Below, one piece after another: positions 1 through 6,017 of a stretch of 24,906 nucleotides of DNA; position 1 is the first letter of the stretch; each line of letters starts with the position of its first letter. The notes below the pieces were generated by a model. That model searched no databases. It was given only the letters and a program-made list of their open reading frames with translations, and was not told the origin of the DNA. The position numbers and the translations under genes were made by a program. The stretch spans positions 1 to 24,906 of the forward strand of contig JBGPCQ010000023.1 in NCBI GenBank assembly GCA_041481895.1, written 5' to 3'. This DNA comes from JAMPXD01 sp041481895 (GTDB lineage Bacteria; Desulfobacterota; Desulfuromonadia; Geobacterales; Geobacteraceae).

Positions 1-114
1 CTCAACTGGAGCATGAAAAAAGGGCAGAAGATGGCCGGCGCCCTCCTCTATGCCCCGCTTCCGGAGAATGTAGCAAAGATGGTGGAAAAGACCATCAAGG
101 CCATCAAGTACTGA
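1..114 (+). CDS. pstS: PstS phosphate-binding protein, C-terminal end only
   Basis: The first 37 codons are open from the window edge to TGA at 112-114 and read as the tail of a periplasmic phosphate-binding protein, including the stretch GALLYAPLPENVAKMVEKTI. PstS proteins end in this way, with a final helix after a conserved Y-x-PLP segment. In the cell it captures orthophosphate outside the inner membrane and hands it to PstCA. The assignment rests on this short tail plus the pstC, pstA, pstB and phoU genes that follow directly. The start and signal peptide lie outside the window. Confidence 0.82.
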   Translation, partial: LNWSMKKGQKMAGALLYAPLPENVAKMVEKTIKAIKY

Positions 115-133
115 TTGGAATGAAATGAATCAT

Positions 134-176
134 GCCTGGACAGGTTTGCCCCCCTTTCCTGTCCAGGCTATTTTTC
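134..176 (+). terminator. Rho-independent terminator between pstS and pstC
   Basis: A perfect 11-base-pair stem (134-144 with 158-168, arm GCCTGGACAGG) encloses a 13-base loop and is followed by TATTTTTCT. It begins 20 bases after the pstS stop. Placed inside the pst cluster, it should lower expression of the transport subunits relative to the binding protein, or separate two transcription units. Confidence 0.85.
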
Positions 177-190
177 TGAACGGATAACTT

Positions 191-219
191 TTACAAACGG
201 GTTACCACGAGGTTACAGT
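191..219 (+). promoter_or_regulatory. Pho-box-like triple 11-base direct repeat
   Basis: TTAC occurs at 191-194, 202-205 and 213-216, exactly 11 bases apart. The last two units share GGTTAC separated by five bases. PhoB/PhoP-type response regulators bind direct repeats with an 11-base period, and the site sits between the pstS terminator and pstC. Neither PhoB nor PhoR is in the window, so the regulator is inferred. If a promoter follows this box, transcription would start too late for the TTG at 226 but would suit the GTG at 265. Confidence 0.5.
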
Positions 220-264
220 TTAGCTTTGTCAGTAGATCAGCAGCAGTCGTTCGAGGAGTGGTCG

Positions 265-1227
265 GTGCCGCGAGAAGCAGAAACCGTCAAATGGAATATC
301 GAGAAGAGGCTCTCCGGCGACTTTGTTTTCAAAGGCTTCACGGTCCTGTTCGCCTTCTCCATCGTTGCCATACTCCTCTTGATGGTAGTAGAAATGACCA
401 GGGAAAGCATCCCCAGCATGGGTAAATTCGGGTGGGGATTCATCTCGGGCCGGGACTGGGATGCGGTCCAGGGTTCATTCGGCGCACTGCCGTACATCTG
501 GGGCTCGGTAGTCTCCTCCATCCTGGCTTTGCTCCTGGCCACGCCCCTGAGCGTCGGGGCCGCCCTGTTCATTACCGAAGTGGCGCCGAAAAAGTTAGGC
601 GGCGCAGTCGCCTCCCTCATCGAGCTGCTTGCCGCGATACCGAGCGTTATCTATGGCCTCTGGGGCGTGCTCGTCATGGCCCCCTGGCTGCAGAAAACCG
701 TCGAACCGTTCCTGAGCGAGCGTCTCGGCTTTATCCCCTTCTTCCAGGGCGCCCCGTACGGGGTGAGCATGCTCGCCGCGATCTTCATCCTGATGATCAT
801 GGTCATACCGATCATTACCTCGATTTCCAAGGAAGTGCTCCTGACCGTCCCCCTGAGCCAGAAAGAGGCTGCTATCGCCATGGGCGCCACCCGCTGGGAG
901 ATGATCCGTATAGCGGTCCTCCCCTACGGCAAGTCGGGCATTCTCGGAGCGGTCATCCTTGGCTTGGGCCGCGCGGTTGGCGAAACCATGGCGGTCACCA
1001 TGGTGATCGGAAATACGCCGCAGATTTCATTGTCGCTCCTGGCCCCGGCCTATACCATGCCGAGCGTCATCGCCAACGAATTTGCCGAAACCACCTCCAA
1101 ACTCCACGCTTCAGCTCTTATGGAGATCGGGCTTATCCTGCTCGTCGTCACCTTGATCATCAACGTCCTGGCGCGACTTTTGTTGTGGAGCGTTACCCGC
1201 GGCGAAAAAGGAGGGATCAGGCTATGA
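265..1227 (+). CDS. pstC: Phosphate ABC transporter permease PstC
   Basis: This encodes an inner-membrane permease of the high-affinity phosphate ABC transporter, which pairs with PstA and is driven by PstB. From the GTG at 265 it is 320 residues, close to the family's usual 300-320. Several hydrophobic segments are visible, starting with one near residues 28-45, and a cytoplasmic EAA loop reads EAAIAMGATRWEMIRIAVLP and continues into a glycine-rich stretch with the conserved GRAVGETMAV. The start is uncertain. GTG at 265 has GAGGAG six bases upstream. An in-frame TTG at 226 would add 13 residues but has only GAGG at a 13-base distance. The stop overlaps pstA by four bases, so the two are translationally coupled. 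Confidence 0.93.
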   Translation: MPREAETVKWNIEKRLSGDFVFKGFTVLFAFSIVAILLLMVVEMTRESIPSMGKFGWGFISGRDWDAVQGSFGALPYIWGSVVSSILALLLATPLSVGAALFITEVAPKKLGGAVASLIELLAAIPSVIYGLWGVLVMAPWLQKTVEPFLSERLGFIPFFQGAPYGVSMLAAIFILMIMVIPIITSISKEVLLTVPLSQKEAAIAMGATRWEMIRIAVLPYGKSGILGAVILGLGRAVGETMAVTMVIGNTPQISLSLLAPAYTMPSVIANEFAETTSKLHASALMEIGLILLVVTLIINVLARLLLWSVTRGEKGGIRL

Positions 1228-2066
1228 CGGGTCTGGCCTGGCGCAAGGCGAAGAACGGGATCATGACACTGATGATGGCGGGGTTCACCCTGGCGCTGCT
1301 CATTCCCCTCGTGCTCATTTTCGTGCATATCGTCAGGATGGGGTTCAGTTCCATCAGTTTCGACTTTTTCACCCAGATCCCGAAGCCGACCGGTGAAGCG
1401 GGCGGGGGAATGGCCAACGGCATCTTCGGCTCCGCCATTCTCATTGCCCTGGCCGGGGCGCTCGGCATCCCGGTCGGTGTCTTCGGCGCCATCTACCTGT
1501 CGGAATACGGGGGGAACAGGATAGCCAACTTCATCCGCTTCGCGGCAGATGTCCTCTCCGGCATTCCCTCCATTATTACCGGGATGGTCGCCTACACCCT
1601 GCTGGTAGTCCCGTTCAAGGGGTTCTCGGCCCTGGCGGGGGCATGCGCACTCTCACTCATCATGATTCCCATAGTCCTCCGGACTACCGAAGAGCAGTTG
1701 AAACTGGTGCCCACGTCTTTGCGGGAGGCGGCCCTGGCCCTGGGGGTTCCCCTCTGGCGCACGACGCTCAAAGTAACCCTGCGCAGCGCCATGAAGGGGG
1801 TAATGACCGGCATTCTTCTGGCCGTTGCCCGCATCGCCGGTGAAACCGCGCCGCTCCTCTTCACGGCCCTCGGCAACCAGTTCTGGAGCAGAAAACTTAC
1901 CGAACCGATGGCGGCCATGCCGCTCCAGATCTTCAATTTTGCCATTTCACCGTACGAGGATTGGCACCGTCTGGCCTGGGCCGGGGCGCTCGTCCTGGTA
2001 ACGCTCATGTTTGCATTAAGCCTCACGGCGCGGTATTTCGGCAGAGAGAAACGATACAACCCGTAG
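1224..2066 (+). CDS. pstA: Phosphate ABC transporter permease PstA
   Basis: This is the second membrane subunit of the phosphate importer, 280 residues. The ATG at 1224 overlaps the pstC stop as ATGA and follows an ideal GGAGGG about eight bases upstream; the frame stays open upstream, but only this ATG gives a normal PstA amino terminus. Residues 12-40 form the first membrane segment. The EAA loop reads REAALALGVPLWRTTLKVTL and is followed by the conserved ARIAGETAPLLFTA. The stop codon lies inside a REP-like repeat. It should form a heterodimer with PstC that moves phosphate delivered by PstS. Confidence 0.95.
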   Translation: MTGLAWRKAKNGIMTLMMAGFTLALLIPLVLIFVHIVRMGFSSISFDFFTQIPKPTGEAGGGMANGIFGSAILIALAGALGIPVGVFGAIYLSEYGGNRIANFIRFAADVLSGIPSIITGMVAYTLLVVPFKGFSALAGACALSLIMIPIVLRTTEEQLKLVPTSLREAALALGVPLWRTTLKVTLRSAMKGVMTGILLAVARIAGETAPLLFTALGNQFWSRKLTEPMAAMPLQIFNFAISPYEDWHRLAWAGALVLVTLMFALSLTARYFGREKRYNP

Positions 2067-2119
2067 GGGCGATCCTCGTGATCGCCCGAAGAAAGGGCGA
2101 ATACAAGATTTGCCCCTAC
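2063..2119. repeat. REP-like double-hairpin element between pstA and pstB
   Basis: The two 25-base ends are imperfect inverted copies (19 of 25 match), each beginning with GTAGGGGC and ending inward with CGCCC. Each half is itself a hairpin: GGGCGAT pairs with ATCGCCC around seven bases, and GGGCGAAT pairs with ATTTGCCC with one G-T pair. This layout is like REP/BIME palindromic elements. It covers the pstA stop codon and ends 20 bases before pstB, so it may stabilise the upstream message or dampen read-through. Copy number elsewhere is unknown. Confidence 0.7.
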
Positions 2120-2139
2120 AGAATCATCCCGAGGCACTC

Positions 2140-2898
2140 ATGGATACAAAAGTTAAACTCGACAAACTGAACGTATATTTCGGCCAGAACCATGCAGTCA
2201 AAGCGGTCACCATGGATTTCCGCGCCAACAGCGTCACCGCGATCATCGGGCCGTCCGGGTGCGGCAAGTCGACCGTGCTCCGCTCCATCAACCGGATGCA
2301 CGATCTCACCCCCGGAGCGCGCGTCACCGGCAGTGTCGTCTTCGACGAGATGGATATCTATGACCGGGGTATTGATCCGGTCTTGATCCGCCGCAAAATC
2401 GGCATGGTCTTCCAGAAGCCGAACCCCTTTCCGGCCATGTCCATTTATGATAATGTGATCGCCGGATACCGGCTGAACGGCAGGATCGCCAGGAGCGAGG
2501 CCGACGAGATCGTCGAATCGAGCCTTCAACGGGTGGCGCTCTGGGACGAGGTGAAGGACCGCTTGCGCGCGAACTCCATGGAGTTGTCGGGGGGGCAGCA
2601 GCAGCGGCTCTGTATCGCCAGGACCATCGCGGTCAAACCTGAAGTGATCCTGATGGACGAGCCGGCGTCGGCCCTCGACCCCATTTCGACCCTCAAAATC
2701 GAGGAATTGATCGAAGAGCTGAAGGAAAAATATACCATCATCATCGTTACCCACAACATGCAGCAGGCCGCCCGTGTTTCCGACGTTACCGCTTTCTTCT
2801 ACATGGGTGATCTGATAGAGTGCGGTGAGACCAAGAAGATATTCACCACGCCGGACCGGAAGCAGACGGAAGATTACATAACGGGACGATTCGGGTAA
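2140..2898 (+). CDS. pstB: Phosphate ABC transporter ATPase PstB
   Basis: This is the cytoplasmic ATPase that powers the Pst phosphate importer, 252 residues, full family length. Walker A GPSGCGKST is at 37-45, the Q-loop glutamine at 92, the signature LSGGQQQR at 149-156, Walker B ending LMDE at 171-174, and the switch histidine at 205 in VTHNM. The start ATG at 2140 has GAGG six bases upstream. A TTG at 2110 in the same frame lies inside the REP-like element and is unlikely. It follows pstA by 73 bases and precedes phoU by 74. The family also takes part in phosphate signalling together with PhoU. Confidence 0.96.
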   Translation: MDTKVKLDKLNVYFGQNHAVKAVTMDFRANSVTAIIGPSGCGKSTVLRSINRMHDLTPGARVTGSVVFDEMDIYDRGIDPVLIRRKIGMVFQKPNPFPAMSIYDNVIAGYRLNGRIARSEADEIVESSLQRVALWDEVKDRLRANSMELSGGQQQRLCIARTIAVKPEVILMDEPASALDPISTLKIEELIEELKEKYTIIIVTHNMQQAARVSDVTAFFYMGDLIECGETKKIFTTPDRKQTEDYITGRFG

Positions 2899-2901
2899 AT
2901 A

Positions 2902-2944
2902 TGAGGTTGAGAGAAAAATCAAGAATTTCTTGACCTTAACCTCA
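2902..2944 (+). repeat. Nested inverted repeat between pstB and phoU
   Basis: TGAGGTT (2902-2908) pairs with AACCTCA (2938-2944), and inside it TCAAGA (2919-2924) pairs with TCTTGA (2928-2933) around a three-base loop. There is no T-run after it, so it is not a clear terminator. It could be an mRNA processing or stability element, or a protein-binding site. AGGTTGAG (2904-2911) also pairs with CTCAACCT (2947-2954), so two outer pairings compete. Confidence 0.45.
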
Positions 2945-2972
2945 TCCTCAACCTGAATTTGAGAGGTTATCT

Positions 2973-3644
2973 ATGGAACGGGAACATTTCAGCAGACAGT
3001 ATGATGCGGAACTCAACGAAATCCGGGAGAAGCTCCTGGTCATGGGTGGCAAGGTCGAATTGATGATCGCCAATTCCATGAAGGCGCTCGTTGAACGGGA
3101 TTCGGACCTGGCAGATCGGACCATCGCGTTCGACCACGAAATCAACCACCTGGAGGTGGAGATCGACGAGAAGTGCCTCCAGGTGCTGGCTACGCGTCAG
3201 CCGACGGCCCGCGACCTGCGGTTTATAACCCTGGCGCTGAAGATCGTCACCGACCTGGAACGGATCGGCGACCAGTGCGCCGCCATTGCACGGCGGGTCA
3301 AGGAGCTCAACCAGGAACCACCCCTGAAGCCGTATATCGATCTGCCCCGCATGGCTAACTGGGCGGGAGTCATGGTCAAGGAATCGCTCGATGCCTTCGT
3401 CCGGGGTGATGACGAGCTGGCGCTCAAGGTCTGTAAAGATGACCAGTTCGTCGACGACCTGAATGAGCAGATCCAGCGCGAGCTTTTGACCTACATGATG
3501 GAAGACCCCGAAACCATTTCCCGCGCCATCAAGATCAACTATATTTCCAAGTGCCTCGAACGGATCGCCGATCATGCCACCAACGTGGCGGAGATGGTGA
3601 TCTTCATGATCAAGGGTAAAGACATCCGTCATACCATTGCATAG
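2973..3644 (+). CDS. phoU: Phosphate-specific transport regulator PhoU
   Basis: PhoU is a cytoplasmic helical protein that links Pst transporter activity to the PhoR sensor and restrains phosphate uptake and polyphosphate build-up. At 223 residues it has normal length. The two symmetrical three-helix bundles are marked by the metal-cluster motifs DLERIGD at 94-100 and CLERIADH at 194-201. The opening REHFSRQYDAELNEIREKLL is typical of the family. The ATG follows GAGAGG by six bases. It is the last gene of the pst cluster here; the next gene is 155 bases away. Its role in limiting phosphate accumulation fits the nearby polyphosphate operon on the other strand. Confidence 0.95.
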   Translation: MEREHFSRQYDAELNEIREKLLVMGGKVELMIANSMKALVERDSDLADRTIAFDHEINHLEVEIDEKCLQVLATRQPTARDLRFITLALKIVTDLERIGDQCAAIARRVKELNQEPPLKPYIDLPRMANWAGVMVKESLDAFVRGDDELALKVCKDDQFVDDLNEQIQRELLTYMMEDPETISRAIKINYISKCLERIADHATNVAEMVIFMIKGKDIRHTIA

Positions 3645-3690
3645 TTCCATTTTGCGGGATATTTTAAAATAACAGAGGGATAAAATTCAA

Positions 3691-3727
3691 GAACCTAGGG
3701 GGACGTTCGAACCTAGCGAGAACCTAG
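3691..3727. repeat. Three GAACCTAG direct repeats upstream of the EcsC gene
   Basis: GAACCTAG occurs at 3691-3698, 3709-3716 and 3720-3727, with unequal spacing of 18 and 11 bases. Two copies extend to GAACCTAGGG, which contains the palindrome CCTAGG. The cluster lies 73 to 109 bases before the start of the EcsC-family gene. A clustered operator is possible, but nothing ties it to a known regulator. Confidence 0.4.
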
Positions 3728-3799
3728 GGCACTTACAAATAGAATTCACCTCAATCGGAAGTATAGCACAATCCGACATCCTGGATTGGAGGGTTGTAT

Positions 3800-4579
3800 A
3801 TGGCACTGTCAACATCGGAAACCAGTGACCTTCGGGCAGCAAAGGCTATCCTCGAAAACCCGGGTCTTGCTGCCAAAGTCAGCAATTTCGTCGGTACCCC
3901 CATCGAAAATGCGCTCAAAAAACTGCCCGAATCGTGGAACGCGACGGTCAATGACGTCGCGCGAAAATCAATCGAGACGGCACTCGATATTGCACTCCTG
4001 ACCATGGATCGGGATGAGCGGGTGCCTCCGTCGAACTGGTGGCATAAGCTTGCGGTGGTTGCAACCGGTGCCACGGGAGGCGCATTTGGCCTGCCGGCGC
4101 TCGCACTGGAACTTCCCGTGTCCACGACGATCATGCTTCGTTCCATTGCAGACATTGCCCGCAGCGAAGGCGAGGATTTGCGTTGTCCTGACGGCAGGCT
4201 GCAATGCGTTCAGGTCCTGGCGCTTGGCGGCAATTCAAAGAGTGACGATGGAACGGAAACAGGCTATTTCGCAGCACGAACGGCTCTCGCCAAGGCGATC
4301 TCGGAAGCGGCGGCGCATTTAACAAAGAAGGGGCTGTCGCAGCATGGGGCTCCCGCAATTGTCAGGTTGATTTCCCAGGTTGCATCACGGTTTTCGATTG
4401 TCGTCTCCGAAAAAGCGGCGGCTCAGGCAGTGCCTCTGGTAGGGGCATTCGGGGGTGCGGTGATTAACTCGCTATTCATCGACCATTTTCAGGACATGGG
4501 GCGGGGCCATTTCATCGTTCGAAGGCTGGAGCGGCTTCATGGCCAGGAAGATGTTCGCCGGCTTTATGAGGAATTGTAA
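3800..4579 (+). CDS. EcsC-family protein
   Basis: A 259-residue protein matching the EcsC family. The diagnostic stretches are LPALALELPVSTTIMLRSIA followed by DIARSEGEDLRCPDGRLQCV (about 96-135), GYFAARTALAKAISEA in the middle, and FIDHFQDMGRGHFIVRRLER near the end. The family is named after Bacillus EcsC but its molecular role is unknown. Two glycine/alanine-rich hydrophobic stretches (about 82-105 and 205-225) suggest membrane association. The ATG at 3800 has GGAGGG six bases upstream; a TTG at 3794 overlaps that ribosome site and is unlikely. The next gene, for a Pmp3-like peptide, starts 27 bases downstream, so they may be one stress-related unit. The unusual GGNSKSDDGTETGYF loop is a normal variable insert. 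Confidence 0.85.
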   Translation: MALSTSETSDLRAAKAILENPGLAAKVSNFVGTPIENALKKLPESWNATVNDVARKSIETALDIALLTMDRDERVPPSNWWHKLAVVATGATGGAFGLPALALELPVSTTIMLRSIADIARSEGEDLRCPDGRLQCVQVLALGGNSKSDDGTETGYFAARTALAKAISEAAAHLTKKGLSQHGAPAIVRLISQVASRFSIVVSEKAAAQAVPLVGAFGGAVINSLFIDHFQDMGRGHFIVRRLERLHGQEDVRRLYEEL

Positions 4580-4606
4580 GCCGGAAACCGGGAAGGAGAA
4601 GACAGC

Positions 4607-4765
4607 ATGGGTCTCGGAAGAGCTTTGATCTGCATTCTTTTGCCACCATTGGCGGTATTAGACAAGGGCTGCGGGACGATATTGCTCGTTGCACTGTTGA
4701 CCCTGTGTGGGTGGGTTCCCGGGGTGATTGCCGCCCTGGTTGTCTGCACGAAGGCCGGCAAATGA
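4607..4765 (+). CDS. Pmp3/YqaE-family small membrane protein
   Basis: A 52-residue peptide with ATG at 4607 and AAGGAGAA seven bases upstream. It begins MGLGRALICILLPPLAVLDK and continues GCGTILLVALLTLCGWVPGV, which is the Pmp3/YqaE signature: two membrane helices (about 5-18 and 23-47) joined by a short loop with the conserved LPPLAV and GWVPGVIAAL motifs. Members are plasma-membrane proteolipids associated with membrane potential and with salt, cold or other membrane stress in bacteria, yeast and plants. It lies 27 bases after the EcsC-family gene and is probably cotranscribed with it. No terminator is visible after it. The family call is secure; the role in this organism is inferred. Confidence 0.9.
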   Translation: MGLGRALICILLPPLAVLDKGCGTILLVALLTLCGWVPGVIAALVVCTKAGK

Positions 4766-4793
4766 CAGCAAGGCAAAAGGGGACGGATCTGTT

Positions 4794-4967
4794 TCACACT
4801 AAGCAGGAGTGCCGTTCACCATACGCATCGTGAGGTATGGCAATCGGCATCTGGCAGGCGCCGCATTGGACTTTGCCCGTTTCGACCCGGGTCCAGAGAG
4901 TGCGGTTACTTGAATCGCACCAGTCGCAGTACCAGAGGTAGTAATCATCCTGCGGTATCAGCTTCAT
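4794..4967 (-). CDS. Small two-CxxC zinc-ribbon protein, function unknown
   Basis: A 57-residue protein beginning MKLIPQDDYYLWYCDWCDSS. The pairs CDWC (14-17) and CGAC (35-38), 17 residues apart, make a likely zinc ribbon. AAAGGAG lies five bases before the ATG at 4967, which supports real translation. Upstream, in the 177-base gap to the polyphosphate operon, is a perfect 14-base palindrome (5047-5060). The final residues GERHSCLV resemble read-out from a repeat, so the true end of the ancestral gene may have been altered. It stands alone between + strand genes and the PPK2 terminator. It could bind nucleic acid or a partner protein; I do not recognise a named family. Confidence 0.65.
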   Translation of the reverse strand: MKLIPQDDYYLWYCDWCDSSNRTLWTRVETGKVQCGACQMPIAIPHDAYGERHSCLV

Positions 4968-5077
4968 GATGACTCCTTTCTGTTGCAGATTGATCGTGCT
5001 CCCATCATACCGGATCAATACTGCAATGATATGTCTGTTTTATTACAATTTTGCAAAATTATTGATGTCCCTGAAAT

Positions 5078-5106
5078 ACCAAAACCCGCTGTTGGCGGGT
5101 TTTGGT
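5078..5106. terminator. Terminator downstream of ppk2
   Basis: A perfect 12-base-pair stem (5078-5089 with 5095-5106) with a five-base loop TGTTG. It has the form AAAACCCGC-loop-GCGGGTTTT, so it supplies a U-rich 3' arm on either strand. It lies 39 bases beyond the ppk2 stop and should end the - strand polyphosphate operon. Confidence 0.85.
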
Positions 5107-5144
5107 TGACAAAAAAATGGAGGATCAGAGGCGAAGCCGTCGAC

Positions 5145-5993
5145 TTATGTGCTGATTTTCTTCTCGTCCATTTCAGCCGAATGGTACTGGCGGCGGATCT
5201 CATCGATGTTCACGGCAGGCTCCGGAAACTTCATGTCGAGCGATTCCAGTGTCTCGGTTACAATACTTGAGACCGCCAGGTTGCGGAACCACTTGTGGTT
5301 TGCCGGGATGACGAACCAGGGCGCATGCTTTGTGCTGGTCTTGCCGAGGGCATCCTCGTACGCATTCTGATATTCGGGCCAGAGTCTGCGCTCCGTGTAG
5401 TCGGCATCAGTGATCTTCCATTGGCGGGCGGGGTCGTCGAGGCGCTGCTTGAAGCGGCGAAGCTGCTCGTCCGCGCTTATGTGCAGGAAGAACTTGAGGA
5501 TATGGGTCCCGTTTTCGACGAGGTTCCGCTCGAATTCGTTAATGAGGTCGAAGCGCTCCGACCAGACCTCTTTGGGGACCAGCTTGTGGACCCTCGCTAC
5601 GAGGACGTCCTCGTAGTGCGAGCGGTTGAAGATGGCCACCTCGCCTTTGCCCGGAACCAGCCTGTGGATGCGCCAGAGAAAGTCGTGGGCAGCCTCCTCA
5701 TGCGAAGGGGCCTTGAAGCTGTGGACCCTGGCGCCCTGGGGGTTCATGGCGCTGAACACATGGTTGATGGTGCCGTCCTTGCCGGCGGCGTCCATGGCTT
5801 GCAGACAGATGAGCAGCGACCGCCTGTTCTCGGCGTACATCAAGTACTGCAGGTCGTGTATCTTCTGATTATGTGTAACGGTCTCGAGTTCCGCCGACCC
5901 CTTGTCTTCGTGTTTGTCCTTGAAATTGGGGTCGATCTTGTTCAACTTGACCTTGCTTCCCGGTTCTACCCGGAAAAGCTTGAGGTAGTCCAT
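5145..5993 (-). CDS. ppk2: Polyphosphate kinase 2 (PPK2) family
   Basis: PPK2 enzymes transfer phosphate between inorganic polyphosphate and nucleotides, usually making NTP or NDP from polyphosphate. The protein is 282 residues, a single-domain size. The P-loop reads LQAMDAAGKDGT (64-75), followed by NPQGARVHSFKAP (84-96), and the Walker B region is IFNRSHYEDVLVARVH (121-136). The lid-region basic residues RRFKQRLDDPARQWK are present. The AAGKDG form of the P-loop resembles class III enzymes, which can phosphorylate AMP and ADP, but class cannot be settled by eye. GAGGGAGA precedes the ATG. It is the last gene of the operon, 24 bases after ppx, and is followed by a strong terminator. Confidence 0.93.
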   Translation of the reverse strand: MDYLKLFRVEPGSKVKLNKIDPNFKDKHEDKGSAELETVTHNQKIHDLQYLMYAENRRSLLICLQAMDAAGKDGTINHVFSAMNPQGARVHSFKAPSHEEAAHDFLWRIHRLVPGKGEVAIFNRSHYEDVLVARVHKLVPKEVWSERFDLINEFERNLVENGTHILKFFLHISADEQLRRFKQRLDDPARQWKITDADYTERRLWPEYQNAYEDALGKTSTKHAPWFVIPANHKWFRNLAVSSIVTETLESLDMKFPEPAVNIDEIRRQYHSAEMDEKKIST

Positions 5994-6017
5994 GATATCT
6001 CCCTCGGGATTGCCACT

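Noticed and set aside
432..1223. Apparent extension of pstA upstream across pstC
   Set aside because: It is only an open frame overlapping pstC. The ATG at 1224 has an ideal ribosome site and gives a normal PstA length.
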